DNA of 64,000 nt from Alphaproteobacteria bacterium (GCA_025359785.1 JANYET010000025.1:38983-102982), one strand, 5' to 3'. Positions 27,354-35,966 are shown, counted from the first letter of the stretch. Notes: generated by a model from the sequence alone, not told the origin. A program made the numbers and translations.

Positions 27354-28109
27354 TCAGCCCCAGCCCAGCGTCGCCTCGCCGCGCAGGATCGCCTCGGTCT
27401 CGGCGGTGTGCTTGCCGCCGCCCTCCCGCTCATTCGGGCGGTCGTGCAGGACGAGGGCCGGCAGCAGCCGCATGGGCGCCTTGCCGGTCTTGATGGCGCG
27501 GACCAGCACCCGCTTGGCCGGCTGATCGGCGAAGGGCAGGATCGGGCGCACCTGGGCCGAGCCGGCCTTGGGCTCCAGCAGACGCAGGATGTCGGCCAGA
27601 CGGTCGGCGCGGTGGATCAGCGTGATGGCGCCACCCTCGCGCACGGCCTTGGAGAGAAAGCCGACCCAGGCTTCCAGCCCGTCGTCGGCCATCCAGGCTC
27701 CGCGCCGCTCCGCGGCCGGCCCGCGGATCGCGCCGGCGTCGTCAAAGAACGGCGGATTGGCCATGGCCGCATCGAACACCGGCAGGCCCAGGCCGGAAAA
27801 CCGCAGGGCCACGTCGCCGGCGATCGCCTCGACGCGGTCGCCCATCCCGTTCGCCGCGATATTGGCCAGCGCAAGCTCCAGGGCGGCGGGATCGCGCTCG
27901 ATGCCCACGAAACGCGCCAGCGGCCACCGCGCCGCCGCCGCGAGCAAGGCGCCGCCCGCGCCGCAGCCGGCCTCGATCACCCGCTGGCCCGGCCCGGCGT
28001 CGCAGGCCGCCGCGAGCAGCGCCGCGTCCAGGCCGGCGCGGTAGCCGCGCGCCGGCTGGCGCAAGGCGACCCGACCATCCAAAACGCGGTCTTCGGTTGT
28101 GTCATTCAT
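27354..28109 (-). CDS. trmN6: tRNA1(Val) adenine-N6 methyltransferase (TrmN6/YfiC-like)
   Basis: A 251-aa class I methyltransferase with the N6-adenine signature NPPF (AAMANPPFFDD), SAM motif VIEAGCGAGGALLAAA and RFVGIERDP. The N-terminal DRVLDGRVALRQPARGYRAGLDAALLAAA is typical of the COG4123 family that modifies A37 of tRNA-Val. Divergent from the polyprenyl synthase gene with 67 bases between starts. Confidence 0.87.
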   Translation of the reverse strand: MNDTTEDRVLDGRVALRQPARGYRAGLDAALLAAACDAGPGQRVIEAGCGAGGALLAAAARWPLARFVGIERDPAALELALANIAANGMGDRVEAIAGDVALRFSGLGLPVFDAAMANPPFFDDAGAIRGPAAERRGAWMADDGLEAWVGFLSKAVREGGAITLIHRADRLADILRLLEPKAGSAQVRPILPFADQPAKRVLVRAIKTGKAPMRLLPALVLHDRPNEREGGGKHTAETEAILRGEATLGWG

Positions 28110-28176
28110 GCTCTGTGAGCCAGCGGAACGGGGTCAGGGAGACCGGTGCGCTTGACCGTGCCCTATCCCGTCACCA

Positions 28177-29253
28177 TTGTCCCTCGCAACGGCGGCCCCT
28201 CCCCACGGTCCGGCCGCTGCGCCCGAAGTTGAGGATCGCTTGGCCGTCGCCATTCGCCCCATCGTTGCTGAAAAGCCGCCGTCGGTCGACGCGCTGCTGA
28301 GGCTTGCACGCCCCGACATGGCCGCCGTGGATGCGTTGATCCGGCGGCATATGGACTCACCCGTGCCGGTGATCCCGGCGCTCGCCGACCATCTGATCGC
28401 GGGCTCGGCCAAGCGTCTGCGCCCGCTGCTGACCGTCGCCGCCGCCCGGCTGGCCGGCGCGCGAGACGACGCCTGCCTGAAGCTCGCCGCCGCGGTGGAG
28501 TTCATCCATACCGCCACCCTGTTGCACGACGATGTGGTGGACTCATCGCAGCTTCGCCGTGGCCGGGTCGCCGCGCACCTGATCTGGGGCGCGCCGTCCT
28601 CCGTGCTGGTCGGCGACTTCCTGTTCGCGCGGGCCTTCGAGCTGATGGTGGGCGCGGGCTCCATGCCGGCGCTGGAAATCCTGGCGCGCGCCAGCCGCGT
28701 CATCGCCGAGGGCGAGGTGCTGCAGCTGACCCGCGCCCACGACCTCGACCTCTCCCAGGAGATCTACCTGGAGATCATCAAGGCCAAGACCGCCGAGCTG
28801 TTCGCCGCCGCTGCCGAGGCCGGCGCGGTGTCGGCCGGCGCCGCGCCCGACCGCTGCCGGGCCTTGCGCCGGTATGGTCAGGACCTGGGTCTCGCCTTCC
28901 AGCTGGTGGACGATGCGCTCGACTATTCCGGCGACAGCGCGACCCTGGGCAAAAACCCGGGCGATGACTTCCGCGAAGGCAAGGCGACCCTGCCGCTGTT
29001 GCTGGTCATGGCCCGCACCGGTCCCTCGGAGCGCAACTTCTGGGTCCGCACGGTCGATCGGCTCGAGCAGACCGAGGCCGATTTCGAACGCACCCGCGAC
29101 CTGATGCGTCAGACCGGCGCGCTGGACGCGACCCTGGACCTCGCCGCCGGCTACGCGGCCAGCGCCAAGGCCGCGCTCGCCGACTTCGGGGCCAATCCCT
29201 GGCGCCCGGCCCTGGAAGACCTCGCCGATTTCGCGGTGGCGCGCACGGCTTAG
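28177..29253 (+). CDS. Long-chain polyprenyl diphosphate synthase (ubiquinone side chain)
   Basis: A 358-aa trans-prenyltransferase. Both Asp-rich motifs are present: LLHDDVVD with RGRVAAHLIWG, and LVDDALDYSG. GSAKRLRPLLTVAAA is the substrate Lys-Arg region. It elongates farnesyl diphosphate with isopentenyl units, most likely to the octa- or decaprenyl chain of ubiquinone; chain length cannot be read here. The TTG at 28177 is used because no in-frame ATG or GTG lies before the conserved region. The last four bases overlap the convergent ccdB stop. Confidence 0.9.
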   Translation: MSLATAAPPHGPAAAPEVEDRLAVAIRPIVAEKPPSVDALLRLARPDMAAVDALIRRHMDSPVPVIPALADHLIAGSAKRLRPLLTVAAARLAGARDDACLKLAAAVEFIHTATLLHDDVVDSSQLRRGRVAAHLIWGAPSSVLVGDFLFARAFELMVGAGSMPALEILARASRVIAEGEVLQLTRAHDLDLSQEIYLEIIKAKTAELFAAAAEAGAVSAGAAPDRCRALRRYGQDLGLAFQLVDDALDYSGDSATLGKNPGDDFREGKATLPLLLVMARTGPSERNFWVRTVDRLEQTEADFERTRDLMRQTGALDATLDLAAGYAASAKAALADFGANPWRPALEDLADFAVARTA

Positions 29254-29561
29254 AAGCCGGTGAACAGGCGGTCGAGCGCGCGCCAGATTTCGTAATCGTA
29301 GTCGTTTACGGCGCCCGAGCGTCGCCCAAGGCTCGATGCTTCGATTCCCGCAAGCTCGAGGGTGGACAGAACGTACGGCTCCCCGCCGAAAACCGCCTTC
29401 ACGCTCGCTTCCGAATAGGCCGAACGGTCATCATCGATAAGCATGCGCGCCACCACCGTCGTGGGGGTCGCGGCCAGGAAATGGGATTGCAGAACCACCA
29501 AATATGGAGCGCCTTCCCGAGAGCGGACCGACGGATTCAGGTAGACGTCGAACTGACGCAA
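29250..29561 (-). CDS. ccdB: CcdB-family gyrase toxin
   Basis: A 103-aa protein starting MRQFDVYLNPSVRSREGAPYLVVLQSHFL, the classic CcdB N-terminus, and ending DYEIWRALDRLFTGF. CcdB traps DNA gyrase. The C-terminal Trp and hydrophobic end that contact gyrase are in place, so the toxin looks intact. The TTG start follows directly on the TAG of the antitoxin frame. Because ccdA is frameshifted, either the toxin is silent or weak, or another antitoxin covers it. Confidence 0.85.
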   Translation of the reverse strand: MRQFDVYLNPSVRSREGAPYLVVLQSHFLAATPTTVVARMLIDDDRSAYSEASVKAVFGGEPYVLSTLELAGIEASSLGRRSGAVNDYDYEIWRALDRLFTGF

Positions 29562-29808
29562 CTACCAGGTTCTCAAATCCTCGCCGAACACGCCGTACTT
29601 CTCGATCCGCTCGCGATGGGCCGTGATGGCCTCGGCGTTCTCTCCGGCCCAGTCTCGAAGCGCGGACGTCCTGCTGTTCGGGGGTCATCCGTCGCACCAT
29701 CTCGCGTCGTATGGCTTGCTCGGCAATTTCCTCGGGCGAAATGCCCGCCGCCTGAGCTCGCGCGAGGAGTTCGGCGTCCACGTGGATGTTCGGCTCAAGT
29801 TTGCCCAT
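29562..29808 (-). pseudogene. ccdA: CcdA-family antitoxin with a frameshift
   Basis: The first frame reads MGKLEPNIHVDAELLARAQA, then AGISPEEIAEQAIRREMVRRMTPEQQ, a normal CcdA DNA-binding half. After about 29655-29675 the family C-terminus (LRDWAGENAEAITAHRERIEKYG...LRTW and stop) continues only in the +1 frame. The 247-base span is not a multiple of three. One base has been gained or lost in the tract GACGTCCGCGCTTCGAGA. The toxin-binding half would be lost unless frameshifting occurs or the base call is wrong. Confidence 0.8.
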
Positions 29809-29861
29809 CCATCGGGTCTAGCGCGAAGCCTCTCCGCGGTCACCATCGCCTCAGTCCGAGC

Positions 29862-30110
29862 TCACGCCTCGTCGAAGGGGTGCGGCAGCCGCCCAGCCTT
29901 GAACAGGATCACGGGGTTTTCGTCATAGTCGCCGAGTTCGGTGTCGGCGGTGGCGGCAAAGGCCACGACGCCTTCGCGCAGCGGCGCCAGGCGCTCGGCC
30001 TTGCGGCGCGCCTCTTCGGCGGTTTTGCAGCCCACCTGCTGTTCGGCCTTCAGCCCCTTGCCGCGCCCGGCGACGTAGCTTTGCAGAATGTAGACGGTTT
30101 CGCTGGCCAT
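29862..30110 (-). CDS. Small conserved hypothetical protein
   Basis: An 82-aa soluble protein, MASETVYILQSYVAGRGKGL..., with KTAEEARRKAERLAPLREGVVAF and an acidic end. No signal peptide or known domain. The ATG at 30110 is preferred; an upstream in-frame start would add 13 Arg/Gly-rich residues. It lies between the ccdAB remnant and fumC, all on the minus strand. Confidence 0.65.
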   Translation of the reverse strand: MASETVYILQSYVAGRGKGLKAEQQVGCKTAEEARRKAERLAPLREGVVAFAATADTELGDYDENPVILFKAGRLPHPFDEA

Positions 30111-30172
30111 GACGCAGCCACGCGCCCCGCGGCGAGTCCCGTCAATCAATACCCTCAGTCTGGGCAGTCCTG

Positions 30173-31564
30173 TCAGCCAGGGCCGATCATGTCCTCGGGC
30201 CGCACCCAGGCGTCGAATTCCTCATTGGTGACATAGCCGCCGCCGACCGCCTCTTCGCGCAGCGTCGTGCCGTTGTGGTGGGCGGTCTTGGCGATCTTGG
30301 CGGCCTTGTCGTAGCCGATGTGTTCCTTGAGCGAGGTCACCAGCATTAGCGACCGCTCGAGGTTCGCCTTGATATTGTCCTCGCGGGCCTCGATGCCGAC
30401 CACCATGTTGTCGGTGAAGCTGACGCTTGCGTCGGCCAGCAGGCGGCAGGACTGCAGGAAGTTGTAGGCCATCACCGGGTTGTAGACGTTGAGCTCGAAC
30501 TGGCCCTGCGAGCCCGCGAAGGCCATGGCCGTCTGGTTCCCCATCACATGGGCGCAGACCATGGTGAGGGCCTCGGCCTGGGTCGGATTGACCTTTCCCG
30601 GCATGATCGAGGAGCCCGGCTCGTTCTCCGGCAGGGACAGCTCGCCCAGGCCCGCGCGGGGGCCTGAGCCAAGATAGCGGATGTCGTTGGCGATCTTGAA
30701 AAGGGCCGCGGCGGTGGCGGTCAGCGCCCCGTGGCTGAACACCATGGCGTCGTGAGCGGCCAGCGCCTCGAACTTGTTCGGCGCGGTGACGAAGGGCAGG
30801 CGAGTGATCGCCGCAATCCGCTCGGCGACCTTTTCCGCGAAGCCGATGGGCGCGGTGAGACCGGTGCCCACGGCCGTGCCGCCCTGCGCCAACTCGTAGA
30901 GGCCGTAGAGCGTGTCCTTCAGGCGGCGCACCGACATGTGGGTCTGGTGGGCATAGCCGCCGAACTCCTGGCCGAGCGTCAGGGGCGTGGCGTCCTGGGT
31001 GTGGGTGCGGCCGATCTTGATGATGTGGGCGAACTGCGCCGACTTGGCCTTCAGCGCGGCGTGCAGGTGCTCCAGGGCCGGCATGACGCTGCGGGCCACC
31101 TCCTCGGCGCAGGCGATGTGCATGGCCGTCGGATAGGTGTCGTTGGACGACTGGCTCATGTTGACGTGGTCGTTGGGGTGGACCGGCGACTTGGAGCCCA
31201 TGACGCCGCCCAGCATCTCGATGGCCCGGTTCGAGATCACCTCGTTGGCGTTCATGTTCGACTGGGTGCCGGAGCCAGTCTGCCAGACGACCAGCGGGAA
31301 GTGGTCGTCGAGCTTGCCGTCGATCACCTCCTGGGCGGCGACGACGATGGCCTCGCCGACGGCAGGGTCCAGCTTGCCCAGCGCCATGTTGGCCTCGGCG
31401 GCGGCGCGCTTGACGACGCCCAGCGCCCTGACCACCGGGATCGGCTGCTTTTCCCAGCCGATCTTGAAATTCTGCAACGACCGCTGGGTCTGGGCGCCCC
31501 AGTAGCGGGAGGCATCGACCTCGATGGGGCCGAAGGTGTCGGTCTCGGTGCGGGTGGCGGTCAT
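30173..31564 (-). CDS. fumC: Class II fumarate hydratase
   Basis: Hydrates fumarate to malate in the citric acid cycle. The 463-aa enzyme has [42 protein letters not shown] and the superfamily signature [11 protein letters not shown]. The catalytic Ser loop is within that signature and the catalytic His within the THTQDA region. Length and both ends match FumC. AT its 5' side, two copies of CCCTCTCGCAACAC lie in the gap to the divergent ybjQ gene. Confidence 0.97.
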   Translation of the reverse strand: MTATRTETDTFGPIEVDASRYWGAQTQRSLQNFKIGWEKQPIPVVRALGVVKRAAAEANMALGKLDPAVGEAIVVAAQEVIDGKLDDHFPLVVWQTGSGTQSNMNANEVISNRAIEMLGGVMGSKSPVHPNDHVNMSQSSNDTYPTAMHIACAEEVARSVMPALEHLHAALKAKSAQFAHIIKIGRTHTQDATPLTLGQEFGGYAHQTHMSVRRLKDTLYGLYELAQGGTAVGTGLTAPIGFAEKVAERIAAITRLPFVTAPNKFEALAAHDAMVFSHGALTATAAALFKIANDIRYLGSGPRAGLGELSLPENEPGSSIMPGKVNPTQAEALTMVCAHVMGNQTAMAFAGSQGQFELNVYNPVMAYNFLQSCRLLADASVSFTDNMVVGIEAREDNIKANLERSLMLVTSLKEHIGYDKAAKIAKTAHHNGTTLREEAVGGGYVTNEEFDAWVRPEDMIGPG

Positions 31565-31706
31565 CGCGGGCGTCCTGTCGGCAATGACGCGGGTCTAGCC
31601 TTGGCCGGCGCCGGTCGCAACACAGGCCCTCTCGCAACACACCCCCTCTCGCAACACCGATAGGCGAAGGATATATGGGGGAGGTCTTCAGCCGGAGCTC
31701 GATCCC

Positions 31707-32027
31707 ATGCTCGTCGCCACCACCAACGATCTCGCCGGATACAAGGTCACGTCCCATATCGGCATGGTGCGGGGCGTCACCGTCCGCTCCCGCAGCGTCA
31801 TCGGCAACTTGGCCGGCGGGCTGCAGTCGATCTTCGGCGGCAATCTGTCGATCTACACCGACCTGGCCGAGCACGCCCGCCAGGAAGCCTATGACCTGAT
31901 GGTCGCCCACGCGCAGCGCGCCGGCGCTGATGCGGTGATCGCCATGCGCTATGACGCCAACGAGATCATGGACGGCATCACCGAAGTGCTTTGCTACGGG
32001 ACGGCGGTGAAGGTGGAGCGGGTCTAG
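31707..32027 (+). CDS. YbjQ/UPF0145 family protein
   Basis: A 106-aa protein with MLVATTNDLAGYKVTSHIGMVRGVTVRSRSVI and a C-terminal GADAVIAMRYDANEI..ITEVLCYGTAVKVE, the complete YbjQ family fold, which assembles as a pentamer. The role is unknown, though annotated in some databases as heavy-metal-binding. GGAG lies nine bases before the ATG. It heads a likely three-gene unit with the RusA-like and DUF2007 genes (gaps of 6 bases and an overlap). Confidence 0.9.
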   Translation: MLVATTNDLAGYKVTSHIGMVRGVTVRSRSVIGNLAGGLQSIFGGNLSIYTDLAEHARQEAYDLMVAHAQRAGADAVIAMRYDANEIMDGITEVLCYGTAVKVERV

Positions 32028-32033
32028 GGGGCC

Positions 32034-32456
32034 GTGTCGGTAGCCCCCTTGCCGGACGATCGGGCCTGGACCCAGCATGGCAAGGTCCGCGCCCGCGAGG
32101 CCGACGGGGTCATGGAGGTGGTCGTCGACGGCCTGACCACCCAGGCCAAATACTATAAGCCGCTGATCTATGAGTTCTTCCGCAAGGCGTGGCGCGGATC
32201 GAGGCCCTCCTGGGGCGAGTTCGCCGTCGAGATCCGGATGGACTATGTCGGCGATCCGCCCTGGCTCGACCTCGATAACCTGGCCAAGGCGATCCTCGAC
32301 GCGATCAAGGGCTATGCCTTCCACGACGACGCTCAGGTAGCCCGCCTGCTGGTCGAGCGTGCGCCGGGCGAGCGGGAGCGGGTCGCGGTGACGGTGCGCC
32401 GGCTGAGCGGGGTCGGCGAGGGCTCGCCGCTGGAACGCGCGAGCGAGGTGCGCTGA
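32034..32456 (+). CDS. RusA-like Holliday-junction endodeoxyribonuclease
   Basis: A 140-aa protein. The core DPPWLDLDNLAKAILDAIKGYAFHDDAQVARL matches the RusA fold, with the acidic residues DLDN, the Lys, and DD that form the metal site. RusA resolves Holliday junctions and is commonest on phage; here no phage genes are near. The GTG at 32034 starts six bases after ybjQ. The stop overlaps the next start (TGATG). The nuclease activity is inferred from the motif. Confidence 0.82.
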   Translation: MSVAPLPDDRAWTQHGKVRAREADGVMEVVVDGLTTQAKYYKPLIYEFFRKAWRGSRPSWGEFAVEIRMDYVGDPPWLDLDNLAKAILDAIKGYAFHDDAQVARLLVERAPGERERVAVTVRRLSGVGEGSPLERASEVR

Positions 32457-32656
32457 TGATCGCGATCCTGGAGACCCGCGACCCGGTCAGGCTCAACTTC
32501 CTGAAGACGATCCTGGAGGACGCCGAGCTACATCCGTTCATCTTCGGCGGCGTCGCGCCCTATCCCGGCGCGCTGCCGAGCCGCTTGATGGTGCCCGAGA
32601 GTGAGGCGGAACTCGCCCGGCGTCTGATCGCCGAGGTCGAAGGCCCGCCGACCTGA
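32456..32656 (+). CDS. DUF2007 family protein
   Basis: A 66-aa ferredoxin-like-fold protein, MIAILETRDPVRLNFLKTILEDAEL, with LPSRLMVPESEAELARRLIAEVE, matching DUF2007 (putative signal-transducing protein). Function unknown. Its ATG overlaps the stop of the RusA-like gene by one base, so it is in the same operon. Confidence 0.85.
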   Translation: MIAILETRDPVRLNFLKTILEDAELHPFIFGGVAPYPGALPSRLMVPESEAELARRLIAEVEGPPT

Positions 32657-32737
32657 GGTGTCCTCGGCGCTGGCCCGCAGGGGCCGACTCACGGCACGGC
32701 TGGAGGCCCGAGGGGCGAGAGACCGGAAGCAAAGACC

Positions 32738-32938
32738 ATGTCCGACGCGACCTATGTGACGTTTGTGCCCGCCGCGAAGCGGGCTGAGCTGCGCGAAATC
32801 CTGACGACGGAAGACACCGCGCCCCTGGTCTGGCGCGAACGGCGCAGTTTCTTTGGCAGCGAATTCTACTTTTCCGGGCCGCCGGCTCTGGCGCGCAAGG
32901 CGCAGGCCTATGTCGCAGAGTGGCTGATCACCGGCTGA
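32738..32938 (+). CDS. Small hypothetical protein
   Basis: A 66-aa soluble protein, MSDATYVTFVPAAKRAELREIL..., ending ALARKAQAYVAEWLITG. No known domain. Support comes from the codon pattern, a GGAAGCAAAG site before the ATG, and a strong intrinsic terminator 16 bases after its stop. Confidence 0.6.
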   Translation: MSDATYVTFVPAAKRAELREILTTEDTAPLVWRERRSFFGSEFYFSGPPALARKAQAYVAEWLITG

Positions 32939-32954
32939 GTATCCCAAATGGAAA

Positions 32955-32990
32955 CCCCGGCGTCTTGCGACGCCGGGGCTCTTGTTTCTC
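32955..32990 (+). terminator. Strong intrinsic terminator
   Basis: CCCCGGCGTC-TTGC-GACGCCGGGG, a perfect 10-bp stem, followed by CTCTTGTTTCTC on the plus strand. It ends the ybjQ-to-32938 unit. On the minus strand the stem is followed by TTTCC, so it may also serve the convergent PEPxxWA-CTERM gene. Confidence 0.85.
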
Positions 32991-33008
32991 GGCGTTCTCG
33001 GCCCTGAT

Positions 33009-33842
33009 TTAGCCGGCGGCGAGCGCGCCCTGCGTCCGGCGGCGGCGAAGCATGGCGCCAAGACCGCCGAAGCCCACCAGCATCATGGCCCAGGTGGCCG
33101 GCTCCGGGACGGCGCCGCCGGTCGGGCCAACGGAAATGATGCCGTCGTACGCGCCGCTGGTGTTCATCACGAAGGTGGCGTTCTGGCCGTTGGCGTCGAA
33201 GCTGTAGATACTGCTCGACCAGTCATCGGTGAAAAACTTCCCGCGGCTGGCGTCCCAGGTAACGCCGTTGTCGTTGAGTACGGTTGCGTTGCTCGAGAAG
33301 AGGGTGGCCGCCCCATTTGCCAGGTTGATCGTGTAGAAGTTACCGCCGCCCGCGAGCGTTTCGAACAGTGTGTCGGTTGCTGCGACATAGGCCAGACCGC
33401 CCGGATAGACGCCGTTGTTGCTGCCGATCTGGGTCGCGGCGCCGGTCGCGGTGTTGAGTGAATAGAAGTCGCCGGACGTGTTCACGCCGTAAAGGGTGTC
33501 GTTTCCGGTGTCGTAGGCTAGGCCGAACAGATCATCGACGCCGTGCGAGCCCACCAGGGTCGCCGCACCGGTGGTCAGATTGACTGTGTAAAGGTTGTTG
33601 TTGCCGCGACCGGCCGCCCAGTAGGCGACGCCGTGGTTGGAATCGTAGGTCAGGTCGCCAAAATCGCCGGTGGCACCCAGGCTGCCGATCACGGTGATCG
33701 TCGCGGCTTCAGGATTGATCGTCACCAGCGAATTGCTGCTATCGTTGATCGCGTAGAGCGTGTTGGACGCCATGGCGCTCGAAGCGCCGGCGAGCATGAT
33801 CATTGCGACCGCGCCCGCGGCCAGATTTGGTTTCAGAAACAT
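33009..33842 (-). CDS. PEPxxWA-CTERM protein with beta-propeller-like repeats
   Basis: A 277-aa exported protein. After a signal peptide ending SSAMA, the body has recurring units of the form LYAIN..NSLVTINPEAATITVIGSLG, LYTVNLTTGAATLVGSHG and FYSLNTATGAATQIGSNNG, about 45 residues apart, which suggest a beta-propeller. The tail is VPEPATWAMMLVGFGGLGAMLRRRR. The ATG at 33842 starts the signal peptide. A perfect 16-base palindrome lies 23 bases upstream. Confidence 0.87.
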   Translation of the reverse strand: MFLKPNLAAGAVAMIMLAGASSAMASNTLYAINDSSNSLVTINPEAATITVIGSLGATGDFGDLTYDSNHGVAYWAAGRGNNNLYTVNLTTGAATLVGSHGVDDLFGLAYDTGNDTLYGVNTSGDFYSLNTATGAATQIGSNNGVYPGGLAYVAATDTLFETLAGGGNFYTINLANGAATLFSSNATVLNDNGVTWDASRGKFFTDDWSSSIYSFDANGQNATFVMNTSGAYDGIISVGPTGGAVPEPATWAMMLVGFGGLGAMLRRRRTQGALAAG

Positions 33843-33864
33843 CGGTATCCCCAACTTGTGAAGG

Positions 33865-33880
33865 CGCGAGGATCCTCGCG
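33865..33880. repeat. Perfect 16-base palindrome upstream of a PEPxxWA-CTERM gene
   Basis: CGCGAGGATCCTCGCG, in the 5' leader or promoter of the minus-strand gene starting at 33842. It could be an operator or an mRNA hairpin. Confidence 0.6.
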
Positions 33881-33972
33881 GCCCGTCGTAGCGGTCGAGG
33901 TCTATTCAAACGGCGCTAAGCCAGCAACGCAGTTCGCCTGGTAGGCGAGAAACCCCGCCTCCGAACGCGAAA

Positions 33973-34001
33973 CGGCCGCACCCTGTGGTGGGGTGCGGCC
34001 G
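33973..34001 (-). terminator. Hairpin terminator downstream of sciP
   Basis: CGGCCGCACCC-TGTGGTG-GGGTGCGGCCG, a perfect 11-bp stem, 37 bases past the sciP stop. On the minus strand it is followed by TTTCGCG, a weak U-tract. Confidence 0.7.
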
Positions 34002-34038
34002 CGATGTACGCGAACCTCTCTGGGGAAAGAAAAGAGGC

Positions 34039-34326
34039 TCAGCGGTATTGCTGGATCCGGGTGGTCCGGAGACCGGCCAGGCCGTGCCGATCAATCGACC
34101 GTTGCCACGCGAGGAATTCCTCCGACGTCAGCCGATAGCGTTCCAGCGCGTCCTCGAGGCTGAGCAAGCCTCCGCGGACCGCGGCCACGACCTCGGCCTT
34201 CCGACGGATCACCCACCGGCCGGTGTCCGGCGGCGGCAAATCCCTCAGCGTCAACGGCGCGCCCGTGGGGCCGATCACGTACGACTCCCCGCGGCTATTC
34301 GTGCGCGTCTGCTGTTGCTGCAACAT
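34039..34326 (-). CDS. sciP: CtrA inhibitor SciP (DUF1153 family)
   Basis: A 95-aa helix-turn-helix protein. From YVIGPTGAPLTLRDLPPPDT through RWVIRRKAEVVAAVRGGLLS to AWQRSIDRHGLAGLRTTRIQQYR it matches SciP closely. In Caulobacter SciP binds CtrA and its target promoters and blocks transcription of CtrA-dependent genes, including flagellar ones, in G1. Residues 1-14 (Gln-rich) are variable and the start could be a few codons later. It lies just downstream of flgE, the same arrangement as I recall for Caulobacter. Confidence 0.92.
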   Translation of the reverse strand: MLQQQQTRTNSRGESYVIGPTGAPLTLRDLPPPDTGRWVIRRKAEVVAAVRGGLLSLEDALERYRLTSEEFLAWQRSIDRHGLAGLRTTRIQQYR

Positions 34327-34391
34327 GGCTTTACGCCTTTCCCACCATCACTGTTGATGGGGAACATACATCGTGGCTACTAACAGCCGCT

Positions 34392-34481
34392 GAATCGTAT
34401 TAGTGAATGAAGTCGAAATCATCTCGTCCTCGTGTATTAAATCGGCACAGTCTGTTTTTACACTCAGTTAATCTGAATTAA
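34392..34481 (-). promoter_or_regulatory. sciP upstream region with CtrA-like site and a GANTC site
   Basis: The flgE-sciP gap (34327-34489) is AT-rich. It contains TTAA-TCTGAA-TTAA (34468-34481), which is the CtrA box except that the spacer is 6 rather than 7 bases, and one CcrM methylation site GAATC (34392-34396). Both factors control sciP-type promoters in Caulobacter, so this is the likely cell-cycle promoter. The one-base spacer change makes the CtrA call uncertain. Confidence 0.5.
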
Positions 34482-34489
34482 GACTTAGA

Positions 34490-35854
34490 CTAGCGAATGA
34501 TGCTGATCAGTTCGCTCAGCATGTTGTCCGCGGTGGTGATGATTTTCGAAGACGCCGAGTAGGCTTTCTGGGTGGTGATCAGGCCGGTGAACTCCGCCGA
34601 CAGGTCGACCGTCGAGGCTTCCAGGCTGGAGGGCGAAATCTTGCCCGCGCCACCCGCTCCGGCCGCCTTCAGCGTCATGGTGCCGGCCTGCAGGGTGCCC
34701 CTGTAGGCGTTGCCGCTGGTGGCCGCCAAGCCGTCGCCATTGGGGAAGGTAGCGACCGCCAGCTGGGCGATCTTGCGGACCTGGCTGTTGTCGAACAGCG
34801 CCGAGACGACGCCGTCCGTGCCCACCTGGACGCCGACAATATTACCGGCGCTGGCGCCGTTGGAGCTCACCGAATTCACCGTCGAGGCTGAGGCCAGCTG
34901 CGAGAGCTGGGTCAGGTCGATGTTGAAGGTCGAGGCGGCGATCCCCAGCGCCGTACCCCACTTCGGAGCCGCGCCGGCCGAGGCGGCCAGATTGATCACC
35001 GGGGCCGCGCCCGCCGCGCCGAACAGGGTGGTGTTCGCCAGGTCGATGGTGCCGTCGGTGTTGAACTTGACCAGGCCCGCGGCGACCTGACCGCTGGGGC
35101 CCGCCGACGACACGTCGGTAGCGGGAACCGCGTAGATTTCCGCGTTCCAGGTGTTGGGCGTCGAGGTCTTTTCGAAGGCCATCGCGAACTTGTGAGCGCC
35201 GCCGACGCTGTCGATGACAGTGACCTCGATCGGGGCGGCATCCGGCGCGGTGCCGATGCCAGTGGCGGCGTAGGCGGCCATGGACTTGGTCACGGCGCTG
35301 TAGGTCGCCGCGGCCACGCTGGTCGGCGTGGTCTGGTTCAGGTTGGCGCTGACGCCGATCTGACTGGTCTGCTGCACCGCCGCGCCCAGGTTCTTGATGT
35401 TGATCGGCTTGATTTTACTGAGATCGGACGGGTCGGTATCGAAGGTCCCGTTGGCCTGTACCGGCCAGCCCTGCAGATAGAGGCCCGCGTCATTGACGAG
35501 GTAGCCGGCTGCGTCGGGCTGGAAGGCGCCGGCGCGGGTGAATTGCGAGGCGGGGCTCGTGGCGTTCTGGCTGACCACGAAGAAGCCGTCGCCGGAGATG
35601 GCCAGATCCGTCGAGGACGCGGCGCTCTGGATCAGGCCCTGCTGGCTGACAAAGCTATGGTTGTTGCCCTGCACGCCGCCGGCGGAATACTCGCCCTTGA
35701 CGGCCTGCGAGGTCACCATGGTGGCGAAGGCCACCTGATTGCGCTTGTAGGCGGTGGTGTTGACGTTGGCGATGTTGTCGGAGATCGCCGCGAGCGCCGA
35801 GGAGTTGGCCACCAGGCCGGAAACGCCGGCGAGAAGTGCGGAATTGATACTCAT
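34490..35854 (-). CDS. flgE: Flagellar hook protein FlgE
   Basis: A 454-aa hook subunit. It starts MSINSALLAGVSGLVANSSA with LAAISDNIANVNTTAYKRNQVAF, the rod/hook N-terminal signature, and ends LITTQKAYSASSKIITTADNMLSELISIIR, the helical C-terminus that forms the D0 domain. It is exported by the flagellar type III system and polymerises on the FlgD cap. It is somewhat shorter than Caulobacter FlgE. The ATG at 35854 begins the family motif; upstream in-frame residues are low-complexity. Confidence 0.95.
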   Translation of the reverse strand: MSINSALLAGVSGLVANSSALAAISDNIANVNTTAYKRNQVAFATMVTSQAVKGEYSAGGVQGNNHSFVSQQGLIQSAASSTDLAISGDGFFVVSQNATSPASQFTRAGAFQPDAAGYLVNDAGLYLQGWPVQANGTFDTDPSDLSKIKPINIKNLGAAVQQTSQIGVSANLNQTTPTSVAAATYSAVTKSMAAYAATGIGTAPDAAPIEVTVIDSVGGAHKFAMAFEKTSTPNTWNAEIYAVPATDVSSAGPSGQVAAGLVKFNTDGTIDLANTTLFGAAGAAPVINLAASAGAAPKWGTALGIAASTFNIDLTQLSQLASASTVNSVSSNGASAGNIVGVQVGTDGVVSALFDNSQVRKIAQLAVATFPNGDGLAATSGNAYRGTLQAGTMTLKAAGAGGAGKISPSSLEASTVDLSAEFTGLITTQKAYSASSKIITTADNMLSELISIIR

Positions 35855-35966
35855 GTTGCTGTCCGTTCTTTCCTGGGTTGCCGCGTCCTGCGGGGGCTGA
35901 CCGGCATCGCTAGGCGGTCGTAACGGGCGGCGCTTCGCCGTCCAGGTGGGTGGGTGAAACGCCGGC

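Noticed and set aside
31618..31662. Short repeats CCCTCTCGCAACAC as a CRISPR-like array
   Set aside because: Only two full units, no spacers of constant length, no cas genes.
30222..32324. 700-codon open frame on the minus strand
   Set aside because: It runs out of frame through fumC and antisense to ybjQ and the RusA-like gene; composition is Arg/Gly/Pro shadow coding typical of high GC.
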